A stretch of DNA of 10,793 bases from an uncultured Sutterella sp. (lineage in GTDB: Bacteria > Pseudomonadota > Gammaproteobacteria > Burkholderiales > Burkholderiaceae_F), in assembly GCA_900546995.1 (NCBI GenBank), contig URFF01000060.1, forward strand, positions 1 through 10,793, in the 5' to 3' direction. Below, in pieces: positions 1 to 6,750 of the stretch. How positions within the stretch are numbered: the first letter of the stretch is position 1; every line of letters begins with the position of its first letter. Both the position numbers and the translations under genes were made by a program. The notes under the pieces are model-generated. The model ran no database searches, had not been told where the DNA came from, and saw only the letters and a program-made list of their open reading frames with translations.

Positions 1-185
1 TGTGGGGAGCTCGACGCAAAGGGTCGAGCTCGAGTGAACCGACGGATGGAGAATCTGCATCGTGTCGGTCAGCAGCAGGAACCCATCGAAGTGATCATCG
101 GCGAAAGCCGATGACACAGTAGGGAATCCCCGTCGTTCACGGCGGTGAGGATGTCAACTGGAATCACAAGACACCAGCAGGGGGT
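1..185 (+). mobile_element. Structured-RNA-like segment, probable 5' fragment of a group II intron
   Basis: No credible protein is encoded here; all three forward frames are interrupted or unrecognisable. The segment folds like an RNA. There is a perfect 9-bp stem (7-15 with 23-31), a stem ACCGAC/GTCGGT (38-43 with 64-69) enclosing GATG/CATC (45-48 with 58-61), and an 8-bp stem (95-102 with 107-114) closed by a GAAA tetraloop and extended by GTG/CAC (91-93 with 115-117) across a bulged A. A small CAGCA/TGCTG hairpin sits at the right end (175-189). Successive GC-rich stems with a GNRA loop, plus a first visible base run TGTGGGG that could be the tail of a 5' GUGYG intron start, suggest domain I of a group II intron. 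No domain V and no reverse transcriptase follow, so it would be truncated. The class and exact right border cannot be set. Another structured RNA or a decayed element remains possible. Confidence 0.42.
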
Positions 186-476
186 GCTGCCTTTATGATC
201 TTCATCGTGCCACCTGGATTTATTATGGGGGGGGGCACCACGTTTGCGGTGGCTATGTTACCCACGTGGACTTACTATTTCTCGTATTTATTTCCTCTGA
301 CGTGGATTTTTAGAATTTTCCGGGATGTGGCACTTCGAGCCGAGTCGTTTTACTCCATGTCGGCCACCTTGGGTTGCCATCTTATATATGTCACGATTTT
401 GGCGATACTGGTGACAGTTAGGTTCTTTAGAACAAGGGAGAAAATGACCCAGGAGGCGTTGAGTTTGGTGCAATAG
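186..476 (+). pseudogene. ABC-2 type transporter permease, C-terminal remnant
   Basis: This is the last part of an ABC-2 family membrane permease, the integral membrane half of an ABC exporter of the YhhJ/drug-exporter type. The visible piece holds a hydrophobic segment around the first in-frame methionine (195), the loop with FAVAMLPTW that resembles the TFP...P motif before the penultimate helix of this family, the stretch SYLFPLTWIFRIFRDVALR, and a last hydrophobic helix (CHLIYVTILAILVTVRFF) followed by a charged cytoplasmic tail ending at TAG 474-476. Such permeases are normally about 370 residues; only about 95 remain, and the preceding bases belong to a different, RNA-like sequence. No ribosome binding site is seen before the ATG at 195. 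It is therefore read as a decayed or deleted gene rather than a functional small protein. A partner ATPase is not in the window. Confidence 0.72.
227..235 (+). repeat. Homopolymer run of nine G in the permease remnant
   Basis: Nine consecutive G encode part of a Met-Gly-Gly-Gly stretch. The frame stays open across it, but a run of this length is prone to slipped-strand change and to sequencing error. It is a second sign, besides the missing N-terminus, that the permease is not under normal constraint. Confidence 0.8.
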
Positions 477-569
477 ATTAAACAGTGTGGAAAGTATTCC
501 TGTCACTCGATGAATCAGGGTGAACTAGACCGATCTAATGAGGAAGAACATTTTGTTAAAGCTCCACCT

Positions 570-755
570 TTAATCTTCCCATACAGGTTTTGTATTCATT
601 AGTTGTTCACGTACCTGAAGAACGCAAGGATCTTTTTCCCCTTCTTCTAAATGTTGAAGAAAAGCATCAAATTCTTTGGTAGGAAGACGTGTCACTGAAT
701 CATCTTCAGGGACTGTGCCATCAAAATCACTGTGCCGAACTGTCAATGTTTCCAT
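570..755 (-). CDS. Small 61-residue protein, weakly like the C-terminus of DUF1778 (TacA-type) antitoxins
   Basis: The ATG at 755 is preceded, after six bases, by AGGAG (plus-strand CTCCT at 762-766), which supports this start over in-frame codons further upstream that lie inside dctA and its terminator. The product is small and acidic. Residues 22-37 contain the phrase TRLPTKEFDAFLQHLEE and the protein ends with LMNTKPVWED. This resembles the tail of DUF1778 antitoxins, where a 'hydroxy/acidic-F-x-x-F-hydrophobic-x-x-L' segment is followed by a short helix that covers the GNAT toxin. The N-terminal ribbon-helix-helix expected in that family is absent, and no GNAT toxin gene is visible in the roughly 90 bases downstream. 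It could be a decayed antitoxin, an orphan, or an unrelated small protein. It lies beyond the dctA terminator, so it would need its own promoter or read-through; no clear promoter is seen. Confidence 0.5.
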   Translation of the reverse strand: METLTVRHSDFDGTVPEDDSVTRLPTKEFDAFLQHLEEGEKDPCVLQVREQLMNTKPVWED

Positions 756-761
756 ATCCAA

Positions 762-766
762 CTCCT
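762..766 (-). promoter_or_regulatory. Ribosome binding site of the 61-residue gene
   Basis: AGGAG on the minus strand, six bases before the ATG at 755. It decides the start of this small gene, because longer readings of the same frame have no such signal and run into the dctA terminator and coding region. Confidence 0.6.
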
Positions 767-790
767 GTGTTTTGCATTTTACGTGGCTAC

Positions 791-817
791 AAAAAAGCGC
801 CTGTTCGGCGCTTTTTT
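791..817 (-). terminator. Rho-independent terminator of dctA
   Basis: A perfect 11-bp stem (791-801 with 807-817) with a five-base loop has a GCGCC/GGCGC core flanked by A6 and T6 runs. On the minus strand the T run follows the stem, 15 bases after the dctA stop codon. The symmetric A and T runs mean it could also stop transcription coming from the left. Confidence 0.9.
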
Positions 818-831
818 GATGATTCCCAAGA

Positions 832-2187
832 TTAACGGTTTTCGTAATCGTCAATCGGAATGTATTGCAAGTTTTGCGTATCACGGAAAACTTTCGGAGC
901 CGGCAAATCGGGCATTTGTTCCGGTAGTGCCGACGTTGATTTCCCAAGAAGCGACTTGAGTTTGGCATCGTCCAATTCGCCGCACCACTTACCGACCACG
1001 ATGGTGGCAATGCCGTTACCGATGATATTGGTTAAGGCACGCGCTTCACTCATAAAGCGGTCAATACCGAGGATAAGCGCGAGACCTGCCACCGGGACGT
1101 GACCCACGGCAGACAGTGTGGCAGCAAGTACGATAAAGCCCGAACCGGTCACACCTGCGGCGCCCTTACTTGTTAAAAGTAAAACAGCCAAGAGGGTGAG
1201 TTCTTGCGTGAGCGTCATTTCCACGTCGCACGCTTGGGCAATAAAGACCGAGGCCATGGTGAGGTAAATCGCCGTGCCGTCTAGGTTAAAGGAGTACCCT
1301 GTCGGAATCACTAAACCCACCACGGACTTGCTGACACCGGCTTTTTCAAGTTTTTCCATGATGCGCGGCAAGGCCGACTCTGAGGAAGACGTACCCAACA
1401 CAATAAGGAGCTCTTCTTTGAGGTAACAGATGTATTTCCACACCGAGAAGCCCGCGTAGCGGCAGATCGCTCCTAAAATCACGAAAATGAAGATTAAGCA
1501 GGTGAGATAGAACGTGCCCATCAGTTCAGCAAGTGGCAAAAGCGATGCGACACCGTACTTACCGATCGTAAAGGCCATGGCACCAAAGGCACCCACGGGC
1601 GCCACGCGCATGATCATATTGACCACTTGGAAAAGCACGTGCGAGCTCTTTTCAATCACGTCAAAAACCAACGTGCCGCGACCGCCGAAGCGCTGAAGCG
1701 CAACGCCAAAGAGGATGGAGAAAAAGAGAACCTGCAGGATATTGCCGGAAGCAAAAGCGCCGACCACCGTATCCGGAATGATGTGCATTAAGAATTGGGT
1801 GGTGGATTCGAGCTTTTCACCGGTGGTGTAAATGGAGACAGAACCCGCATCCAACGTGGCAGGGTCAACGTGCATGCCGCGCCCCGGCCCAAATGTGTTC
1901 ACAAGCACTAAGCCCACGACCAAAGCCAAGGTACTCACCACTTCAAAGTAGAGTACGGCCAAACCGCCGGTTTTGCCCACTTTCTTCATGTCTTTCATGC
2001 CGGCGATACCGGTGACGACGGTGCAGAAAATGACCGGAGCGATGATCATTTTGATGAGTTTGATGAAGGCATCGCCCAAGGGTTTCATCGATGCTCCGAT
2101 TTCCGGGAAGAAGTATCCCAAGGTGACGCCGCAGATAATGGCGCAAATCACCTGAAAATAGAGCACGGTATAAATCGGTTTTTTCAT
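832..2187 (-). CDS. dctA: C4-dicarboxylate:cation symporter DctA (DAACS family)
   Basis: This inner-membrane protein imports succinate, fumarate, malate and related C4-dicarboxylates together with cations. It is 451 residues, close to the usual 420-450 for DctA. Family landmarks are in order: the first helices with KMIIAPVIFCTVVTGIA (47-62), the serine-rich hairpin motif TSSSES (266-271), the NLDGT motif of the substrate site (301-305, equivalent to NMDGT in GltP), the second hairpin region around 335-350, and RFMSEARALTNIIGNGIAT (377-395). The charged tail after about residue 405 is cytoplasmic. The start at 2187 is preceded by AGGA about ten bases upstream. It is the last gene before the terminator at 791-817 and lies 141 bases downstream of yigZ, enough for its own promoter. 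DctA is often controlled by two-component systems or CRP in other bacteria; no such site is recognisable here. GltP or GltT glutamate carriers are relatives, but the overall sequence looks DctA-like. Confidence 0.92.
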   Translation of the reverse strand: MKKPIYTVLYFQVICAIICGVTLGYFFPEIGASMKPLGDAFIKLIKMIIAPVIFCTVVTGIAGMKDMKKVGKTGGLAVLYFEVVSTLALVVGLVLVNTFGPGRGMHVDPATLDAGSVSIYTTGEKLESTTQFLMHIIPDTVVGAFASGNILQVLFFSILFGVALQRFGGRGTLVFDVIEKSSHVLFQVVNMIMRVAPVGAFGAMAFTIGKYGVASLLPLAELMGTFYLTCLIFIFVILGAICRYAGFSVWKYICYLKEELLIVLGTSSSESALPRIMEKLEKAGVSKSVVGLVIPTGYSFNLDGTAIYLTMASVFIAQACDVEMTLTQELTLLAVLLLTSKGAAGVTGSGFIVLAATLSAVGHVPVAGLALILGIDRFMSEARALTNIIGNGIATIVVGKWCGELDDAKLKSLLGKSTSALPEQMPDLPAPKVFRDTQNLQYIPIDDYENR

Positions 2188-2217
2188 TATTTTTTGTCCT
2201 TTCCTTCGTTTAGGTTA

Positions 2218-2250
2218 GGGCGCCTTGTGTTTGCTTTAAGGGAAGCGCCC
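2218..2250 (-). other. Inverted repeat in the dctA leader
   Basis: GGGCGC (2218-2223) and GCGCCC (2245-2250) are exact inverted repeats with a 21-base loop; the stem can be extended by TT/AA across one bulged base. It lies 31 bases before the dctA start and has no following T run, so it is not an obvious terminator. It may be an operator or a leader hairpin; its role is unknown. Confidence 0.4.
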
Positions 2251-2328
2251 GGAAAAGAGAGCACACTCAAAAAAAGTGCGACCCTTTGATTGTATGGGAG
2301 AAAGGGACAAAAGTGTTAGGGTTTTTAC

Positions 2329-2970
2329 CTAAGGGTTGGAAATTTTTTCTTCACGTTCGACAAGAAGGTTGGCAGCGGTCTTTTCCGTAAGATTGGCAAT
2401 AAGCGCTTCTACGGTCGTGTCAGGCACTTCGAGTTCGAAAGTGACATCCATATCAAAGATTTTTTCTCGAATGCGTGCGTGAGCGTCTTCAAAGGCTCTC
2501 AAAGCGATGTTGACAAAACGGTGTTCCAGCGTGATTTTGATGATTTGACTTGGAACACGCTCGCGAAGGGGAAGGGTTTCAAGCCCCAGTTTGACCGATC
2601 CCTGATAGGCACGAACAAGTCCTCCCGTTCCCAACAAAATACCACCGAAATAGCGCGTGACAACAGCGGCGATTTCACCAATGCCACAGTGAAGCAGAAC
2701 CGTTAACATAGGGCGACCGGCCGTTCCCTTGGGTTCACCATCGTCGCTTGCGCCCACCTGTGCGGTGCTGCCCGGGGCACCGGCTACATAAGCCCAGCAA
2801 TTGTGCGTCGCATCGCTATAGCGTTCTCTGACGCCTTCAATGAAGGCTTTCGCTTCATCGGGCGTGGATACGCGGGCAAGCGTTACGATAAATCGTGAGC
2901 GATGAATCGTTTCTTCGGCCTGGTGAATTTCACCGGGTTCAAGATCGGGGACGTTATAACGGTCAGCCAT
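2329..2970 (-). CDS. yigZ: YigZ/IMPACT family protein (UPF0029, with DUF1949 C-terminal domain)
   Basis: The protein is 213 residues, typical of bacterial YigZ. The N-terminal UPF0029 domain shows SRFIVTLARV (25-34), ATHNCWAY (54-61), the glycine-rich SDDGEPKGTAGRPM (75-88) and VVTRYFGGILLGTGGLVRAY (103-122), all hallmarks of the family. The C-terminal part (about 140-205) fits DUF1949, a ferredoxin-like fold seen in YigZ. The biochemical role is not settled; eukaryotic IMPACT binds GCN1 and affects translation control, and a ribosome- or RNA-related role is inferred for bacteria. The gene starts just 18 bases beyond the groEL terminator and shows no convincing Shine-Dalgarno sequence before the ATG at 2970, although the N-terminus lines up with the family. 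Expression may rely on read-through from groESL or on weak or leaderless initiation. Confidence 0.9.
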   Translation of the reverse strand: MADRYNVPDLEPGEIHQAEETIHRSRFIVTLARVSTPDEAKAFIEGVRERYSDATHNCWAYVAGAPGSTAQVGASDDGEPKGTAGRPMLTVLLHCGIGEIAAVVTRYFGGILLGTGGLVRAYQGSVKLGLETLPLRERVPSQIIKITLEHRFVNIALRAFEDAHARIREKIFDMDVTFELEVPDTTVEALIANLTEKTAANLLVEREEKISNP

Positions 2971-2984
2971 TGTTTTTGAGCAAT

Positions 2985-3025
2985 AAAAATGGGCGGCTTT
3001 TGAGATGATCTCAAGAACCGCCCAT
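2985..3025 (-). terminator. Rho-independent terminator of groESL
   Basis: A long stem pairs 2989-3005 with 3009-3025: the outer ATGGGCGG/CCGCCCAT is perfect and the inner TTGAGA/TCTCAA closes on a three-base loop, with one or two weak pairs between. On the minus strand it is followed by TTTTTATT. It lies about 30 bases after the groEL stop and ends almost at the start of yigZ. Confidence 0.88.
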
Positions 3026-3057
3026 ATTATCTCAGATCAAGGAATCGATCGCTTCGA

Positions 3058-4689
3058 TTACATCATCGGCATGCCGTCGGTGCCGCCCATGGCAGGCATC
3101 GGGGCCTTATCTTCAGGGATGTCGCCGATCATGCAGTCGGTGGTGAGGATCAAGCTAGCCACAGAAGCGGCATTTTGCAAGGCCGTGCGGGTCACCTTTG
3201 TCGGATCGAGCACGCCCATTTCGATCATGTCGCCATATTGGCTCGTTTGAGCGTTAAAGCCATAGTTGCCTTCACCGTTAGCCACAGCGTTGACCACCAC
3301 GCTGGGTTCAAGACCGGCGTTAGCCACGATTTGGCGCATCGGTTCTTCCATGGCGCGCAAAACGATCTTGATACCGGCCGTTTGTTCTTCGTTGTCGCCC
3401 TTTAATTGAGCCACAGCCTTTTGAGCGCGAACGAGAGCCACACCGCCTCCGGGGACCACGCCTTCTTCAACGGCGGCACGCGTGGCATGCAAGGCATCGT
3501 CAACACGGGCCTTCTTTTCCTTCATTTCCACTTCAGTAGCGGCACCGACCTTCAACAAGGCAACGCCACCGGCCAACTTCGCCACACGTTCTTGAAGCTT
3601 TTCACGGTCGTAGTCAGAGGTCACCGTTTCGATTTGCGTGCGGATGTTCTTCACACGAGCTTCGATCAATTCGGGCTTACCGCAACCGTTGATGATCGTG
3701 GTGTTTTCCTTATTGACTTCAACGCGCTTGGCTTGGCCCAAGTTTTCGAGCGTGGCCTTATCCAAAGACAAGCCGAGATCCTTCGTGATCACGGTGCCGC
3801 CCGTCAAAATGGCGATATCTTCAAGCGTGGCTTTGCGGCGATCGCCAAAGCCAGGAGCCTTGACGGCGCAAACCTTCAAAATGCCGCGCAAGCTATTGAC
3901 GACCAACGTGGCAAGAGCTTCACCTTCCAAGTCTTCGCAAATGATCAAGAGCGGACGACCGGCCTTGGCCACTTGTTCAAGAATCGGCAAAAGATCGCGG
4001 ATGTTGCTGATCTTTTGGTCGTGCAACAAGATGAACGGATTTTCAAGCACAGCCACTTGCTTATCCGGATTGGTGATGAAGTAAGGCGAGAGGTAGCCGC
4101 GGTCAAATTGCATGCCTTCGACGACATCCAATTCATTCTTCAAGGACTTACCATCTTCAACCGTGATCACGCCTTCCTTGCCGACCTTATCCATGGCTTC
4201 GGCGATGATTTCACCGATTTCATGATCGCTATTGGCGGAGATGGAACCGACCTGAGCGATTTCCTTGGTGGTCGTCACGGGCTTACTGATCTTCTTCAAT
4301 TCAGCGATAGCGCAATCAACGGCCTTGTCGATACCGCGCTTTAAGTCCATCGGGTTCATGCCGGCGGCAACAAACTTCATACCTTCGGCAACGATGGCTT
4401 GGGCGAGCACCGTGGCGGTCGTCGTACCGTCACCGGCGTTGTCATTGGTCTTGGAAGCGACTTCGCGGACCATTTGAGCGCCCATGTTTTCAAACTTATC
4501 CTTCAATTCGATTTCACGGGCAACCGTGACACCGTCCTTCGTGACCAACGGAGCGCCGAAATTACGATCGAGCACCACGTTACGGCCCTTCGGACCCAAG
4601 GTCACCTTAACGGCGTTAGCCAAAATGTTGATACCGCGCACCATACGAACGCGGGCGTCATCACCAAAAAGCACTTGCTTAGCAGACAT
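3058..4689 (-). CDS. groEL: Chaperonin GroEL (Hsp60, 60 kDa subunit)
   Basis: The cytosolic chaperonin forms a double heptameric ring that encloses unfolded proteins, uses ATP and is capped by GroES. The protein is 543 residues (547-548 is usual). The equatorial ATP site is intact: LGPKGRNV (31-38), KDGVTVAREI (51-60) and the catalytic DGTTT (87-91); the signature AAVEEGVVPGGG that leads to the second equatorial half is present near residue 405-416. The C-terminal tail is a shortened version of the Gly-Gly-Met repeat (MPAMGGTDGMPMM). GGAG lies about nine bases before the ATG at 4689. It follows groES by 43 bases in the same operon and is closed by the terminator at 2985-3025. Long open frames on the opposite strand inside this gene are artefacts of its codon use. 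Confidence 0.98.
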   Translation of the reverse strand: MSAKQVLFGDDARVRMVRGINILANAVKVTLGPKGRNVVLDRNFGAPLVTKDGVTVAREIELKDKFENMGAQMVREVASKTNDNAGDGTTTATVLAQAIVAEGMKFVAAGMNPMDLKRGIDKAVDCAIAELKKISKPVTTTKEIAQVGSISANSDHEIGEIIAEAMDKVGKEGVITVEDGKSLKNELDVVEGMQFDRGYLSPYFITNPDKQVAVLENPFILLHDQKISNIRDLLPILEQVAKAGRPLLIICEDLEGEALATLVVNSLRGILKVCAVKAPGFGDRRKATLEDIAILTGGTVITKDLGLSLDKATLENLGQAKRVEVNKENTTIINGCGKPELIEARVKNIRTQIETVTSDYDREKLQERVAKLAGGVALLKVGAATEVEMKEKKARVDDALHATRAAVEEGVVPGGGVALVRAQKAVAQLKGDNEEQTAGIKIVLRAMEEPMRQIVANAGLEPSVVVNAVANGEGNYGFNAQTSQYGDMIEMGVLDPTKVTRTALQNAASVASLILTTDCMIGDIPEDKAPMPAMGGTDGMPMM

Positions 4690-4732
4690 TGGTTATTACT
4701 CCAAATAGAAAAACTCTCAAATCCTAAATTTC

Positions 4733-5020
4733 TTATTCCAGAACGCCCATGATGTCTTCTTCACGCATCACGAGCAATTCTTCGCCTTCAACCTTCACGG
4801 TTTGGCCGGAGTACTTTCCGAAGAGCACGCGATCGCCGACTTTGACATCCATCGGAACGAGCTTACCGGTTTCGTCACGACGGCCGGGACCCACAGCCAA
4901 CACTTCACCTTGGTCGGGCTTTTCACCGGCGTTATCGGGAATCACGATACCGGAGGCGGTCGTACGTTCGGTTTCTAAGCGCTTAACGATCACGCGGTCA
5001 TGGAGCGGACGAATTTGCAT
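4733..5020 (-). CDS. groES: Co-chaperonin GroES (Hsp10)
   Basis: This heptameric lid of the GroEL cage is 95 residues, the normal bacterial length. The N-terminal MQIRPLHDRVIVKRLE is characteristic; the mobile loop that contacts GroEL falls around residues 17-33 (ERTTASGIVIPDNAGEK), followed by QGEVLAVGPG (37-46), VGDRVLFGKYSG (62-73) and the C-terminal ELLVMREEDIMGVLE. AGGAG lies about eight bases before the ATG at 5020. It is the first gene of the groESL operon, with a leader of roughly 120 bases if transcription starts from the sigma-32 promoter at 5151-5179. Confidence 0.98.
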   Translation of the reverse strand: MQIRPLHDRVIVKRLETERTTASGIVIPDNAGEKPDQGEVLAVGPGRRDETGKLVPMDVKVGDRVLFGKYSGQTVKVEGEELLVMREEDIMGVLE

Positions 5021-5052
5021 TTGGAATTTCTCCTAATTAAAAAAACTTTTCA

Positions 5053-5074
5053 GAACCATCTCATCGGATGGTTC
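5053..5074 (-). other. Hairpin in the groES 5' leader
   Basis: A perfect 8-bp stem GAACCATC/GATGGTTC (5053-5060 with 5067-5074) has a six-base loop, about 33 bases before the groES start. On the minus strand a run of seven T follows after eight other bases, so it could be a weak attenuator, an mRNA-stabilising stem or part of a temperature-sensitive fold. The function is inferred only. Confidence 0.5.
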
Positions 5075-5100
5075 GACTCAATACGATTTGGGTTAGTATT

Positions 5101-5127
5101 GCGCAAGGGCTTTTTTCGCTCTCGCGC
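5101..5127 (-). other. Second hairpin in the groES 5' leader
   Basis: 5101-5110 can pair with 5118-5127 (outer GCGC/GCGC, inner GC-rich pairs with one mismatch and one wobble) around a seven-base loop. It lies just downstream of the expected sigma-32 start site, so it would form the 5' end region of the groESL transcript. Read on the plus strand it lies upstream of dacB. Confidence 0.35.
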
Positions 5128-5150
5128 ACATTCCCTTTCAAACTAAAGCC

Positions 5151-5179
5151 TATGTGGGGATCGTTTTATTTTTTTCAAG
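5151..5179 (-). promoter_or_regulatory. Sigma-32 (RpoH) heat-shock promoter of groESL
   Basis: On the minus strand the -35 element CTTGAAA (5173-5179) matches the RpoH consensus exactly. After a 13-base spacer comes CCCCACATA (5151-5159), one base from the CCCCATnTA -10 consensus. The expected start is near 5144, giving a leader of about 124 bases to groES. No CIRCE element (TTAGCACTC-N9-GAGTGCTAA) is visible between here and groES, so control appears to be by RpoH rather than HrcA. The -35 element ends 17 bases before the start codon of the divergent dacB. Confidence 0.85.
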
Positions 5180-5196
5180 GGGTTCAGGTAAAAAAT

Positions 5197-6618
5197 ATGA
5201 AAAAAAGTTGGTTGATGTCGTTGGGTTTTGTTTTATCTTGTTGTTTTTTATCAGGAAATGTTTTTTCTGCAGAAAAATTGCCCCAAAGTGTTTTAGCGCA
5301 ATTGACCGCATTGGATTTAAAGCCTTCGCAGATGGCAGTGAGTGTTCGTGCGCTCGATGGTGGTGCATTGGCGCTTGATTGGCAAAGTGCGAAGCATGTC
5401 TCCCCCGCCTCGACCGAGAAAATCATGACGACCTTGGCTGCGCTTGAGCTTTTGGGGCCTCACTATCAGTGGTATACCGATTTTGGCTATGAGGGCGTCA
5501 TTGAAGACGGGGTGCTCAAAGGGACGCTTCATATTCGAGGCGGCGGTGATCCTCAGTACACGATTGAAGACTTATGGAAAGACGTCGGTTATTTGCGTGC
5601 CCGGGGAATCGTCCGTATTGAGGGCGACATTGTGATTGATCGGACCCTTTTTTCTGTCACTCCCAAAGAGGGAGATTTTGATCATCAGGCGAGTCGCCCA
5701 TATAACAAAGAAGCTGATGCGGCCCTTTTAAATTATCAGTCCGTTTCGTTAAAGCTTGAGCCCGGTCCCGAAGCGGGGTTTGCCCTCGTGACGGCAACTC
5801 CGGCTCTTGTGGGGCTTTCGTATCCGCAAACGGTGAAATTGACGCGACACAAAAGCTGCTATCAGTGGCGGCAAAAATTAGAAGCTGATGTCTCTGATCC
5901 GCTAACGCCTGTCTTTGAGGGAGGCTTTCCCAAGGGGTGCGAGAGTAAAACCTTTTCTTATCTAGTGCTCGAAGCCAATCAGTATTGGCAAGCGGCGATT
6001 GCACCGATTTTTGCCCAGCATCAGATTGTCTGGACGGGGGCTGTTCGAGACGGCCTTTATACCGATCAGGTTCAGCCGCTATTGCGCTCGTATTCAGACG
6101 ATTTGGCAAGCATTGTGCGGTTAACCAATAAGTTCAGCAACAATGTGTTTGCCCGGCACCTTTTCTTAACCACCGGTCTGGAAAGTGCAGCCCGAACGCT
6201 GCCTGCGACCTATGAGCTCGCGCGAGAGACGGTTTCCGATTGGATGACTCAGACGGTTGGTGTTCAAAATAACGACTTTTTTATTGATAACGGGTCGGGC
6301 TTGTCTCGAAAGAGTTTTGTGACGGCTCGTGCCATGACTCAAGTGATCGCTCATGGTTGGCAAAGTCCCCGAATGCCCGATTGGATTGCCTCTTTTCCAA
6401 TTAGCGGCATGGATGGCACGATGATGAAGCGCCCAGTTGCGACAGGCTCGGCCTATCTGAAGACCGGCCTTATTTCGGGGGTGAAATCGGTTGCCGGCAT
6501 CATTCAGGCTCAAAGCGGACACCGTTATGCGGTTTTCGCCGTGGTTCAAGGTGCAAAAGCGACCTATTCAGACGAACCGATTGATCATTTGATCGATTGG
6601 GTTTATCGGGAAGGCTAA
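5197..6618 (+). CDS. dacB: D-alanyl-D-alanine carboxypeptidase/endopeptidase, PBP4 family (DacB)
   Basis: This low-molecular-mass class C penicillin-binding protein of the periplasm removes the terminal D-Ala from peptidoglycan stem peptides and cuts peptide cross-links. It is 473 residues (E. coli PBP4: 477). The three active-site motifs are complete: S72-T-E-K75 with the catalytic serine and lysine, S314-N-N316, and K422-T-G424. Residues 1-24 form a Sec signal peptide (MKKSW, hydrophobic core, cleavage likely near FSA|EK). The long insert between the first two motifs is typical of the PBP4 family. The ATG at 5197 is chosen because it begins the signal peptide and has AGG eight bases before it. 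An in-frame start at 5068 would put 43 unlikely residues before the signal peptide and lie across the groESL promoter. It stands alone and is divergent from groESL. Confidence 0.93.
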   Translation: MKKSWLMSLGFVLSCCFLSGNVFSAEKLPQSVLAQLTALDLKPSQMAVSVRALDGGALALDWQSAKHVSPASTEKIMTTLAALELLGPHYQWYTDFGYEGVIEDGVLKGTLHIRGGGDPQYTIEDLWKDVGYLRARGIVRIEGDIVIDRTLFSVTPKEGDFDHQASRPYNKEADAALLNYQSVSLKLEPGPEAGFALVTATPALVGLSYPQTVKLTRHKSCYQWRQKLEADVSDPLTPVFEGGFPKGCESKTFSYLVLEANQYWQAAIAPIFAQHQIVWTGAVRDGLYTDQVQPLLRSYSDDLASIVRLTNKFSNNVFARHLFLTTGLESAARTLPATYELARETVSDWMTQTVGVQNNDFFIDNGSGLSRKSFVTARAMTQVIAHGWQSPRMPDWIASFPISGMDGTMMKRPVATGSAYLKTGLISGVKSVAGIIQAQSGHRYAVFAVVQGAKATYSDEPIDHLIDWVYREG

Positions 6619-6680
6619 AAACAACGGATAATCTGACCGATTTGCTTGCAGAGATTATTCAAAAATGAGTGATTTATCGG

Positions 6681-6750
6681 TGAAAAATCAGAAAATTCTA
6701 ATAAATACAAATAGATATTGTTTGAAAATTTGCTTGCAGGCATTTGCGGA
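6681..6750 (+). repeat. Direct repeat, copy 1
   Basis: About 70 bases match 7031-7100 without gaps. The best-conserved parts are the 15-base block AATACAAATAGATAT (6704-6718) and, starting 25 bases later, TTTGCTTGCAG (6729-6739), then a variant ATTTGC. Roughly 80 percent of the last 47 positions agree. TTGCAG (6734-6739) and TTGCGG (6744-6749) are ten bases apart, one helical turn. Confidence 0.75.

Noticed and set aside
756..1010. Longer reading of the small minus-strand gene up to 1010
   Set aside because: The extra part crosses the dctA terminator and the dctA 3' end in another frame; the ATG at 755 has a proper ribosome binding site.
2289..2294. TACAAT on the minus strand as the -10 box of dctA
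   Set aside because: No acceptable -35 box lies at the right distance, so the promoter is not supported.
3406..4344. Long open frame of 312 codons on the plus strand inside groEL
   Set aside because: It is antisense to the highly conserved groEL, has no recognisable family and no ribosome binding site, and long antisense frames are common opposite strongly biased genes.
5078..5106. Second, sigma-70-like groESL promoter (TTGCGC, 17-base spacer, TATTGA on the minus strand)
   Set aside because: Only three of six bases match in each box; it is too weak to claim beside the strong sigma-32 promoter.
5068..5196. N-terminal extension of dacB from an ATG at 5068
   Set aside because: It would place 43 residues before a clear signal peptide and overlap the groESL promoter and leader; the ATG at 5197 fits the family.
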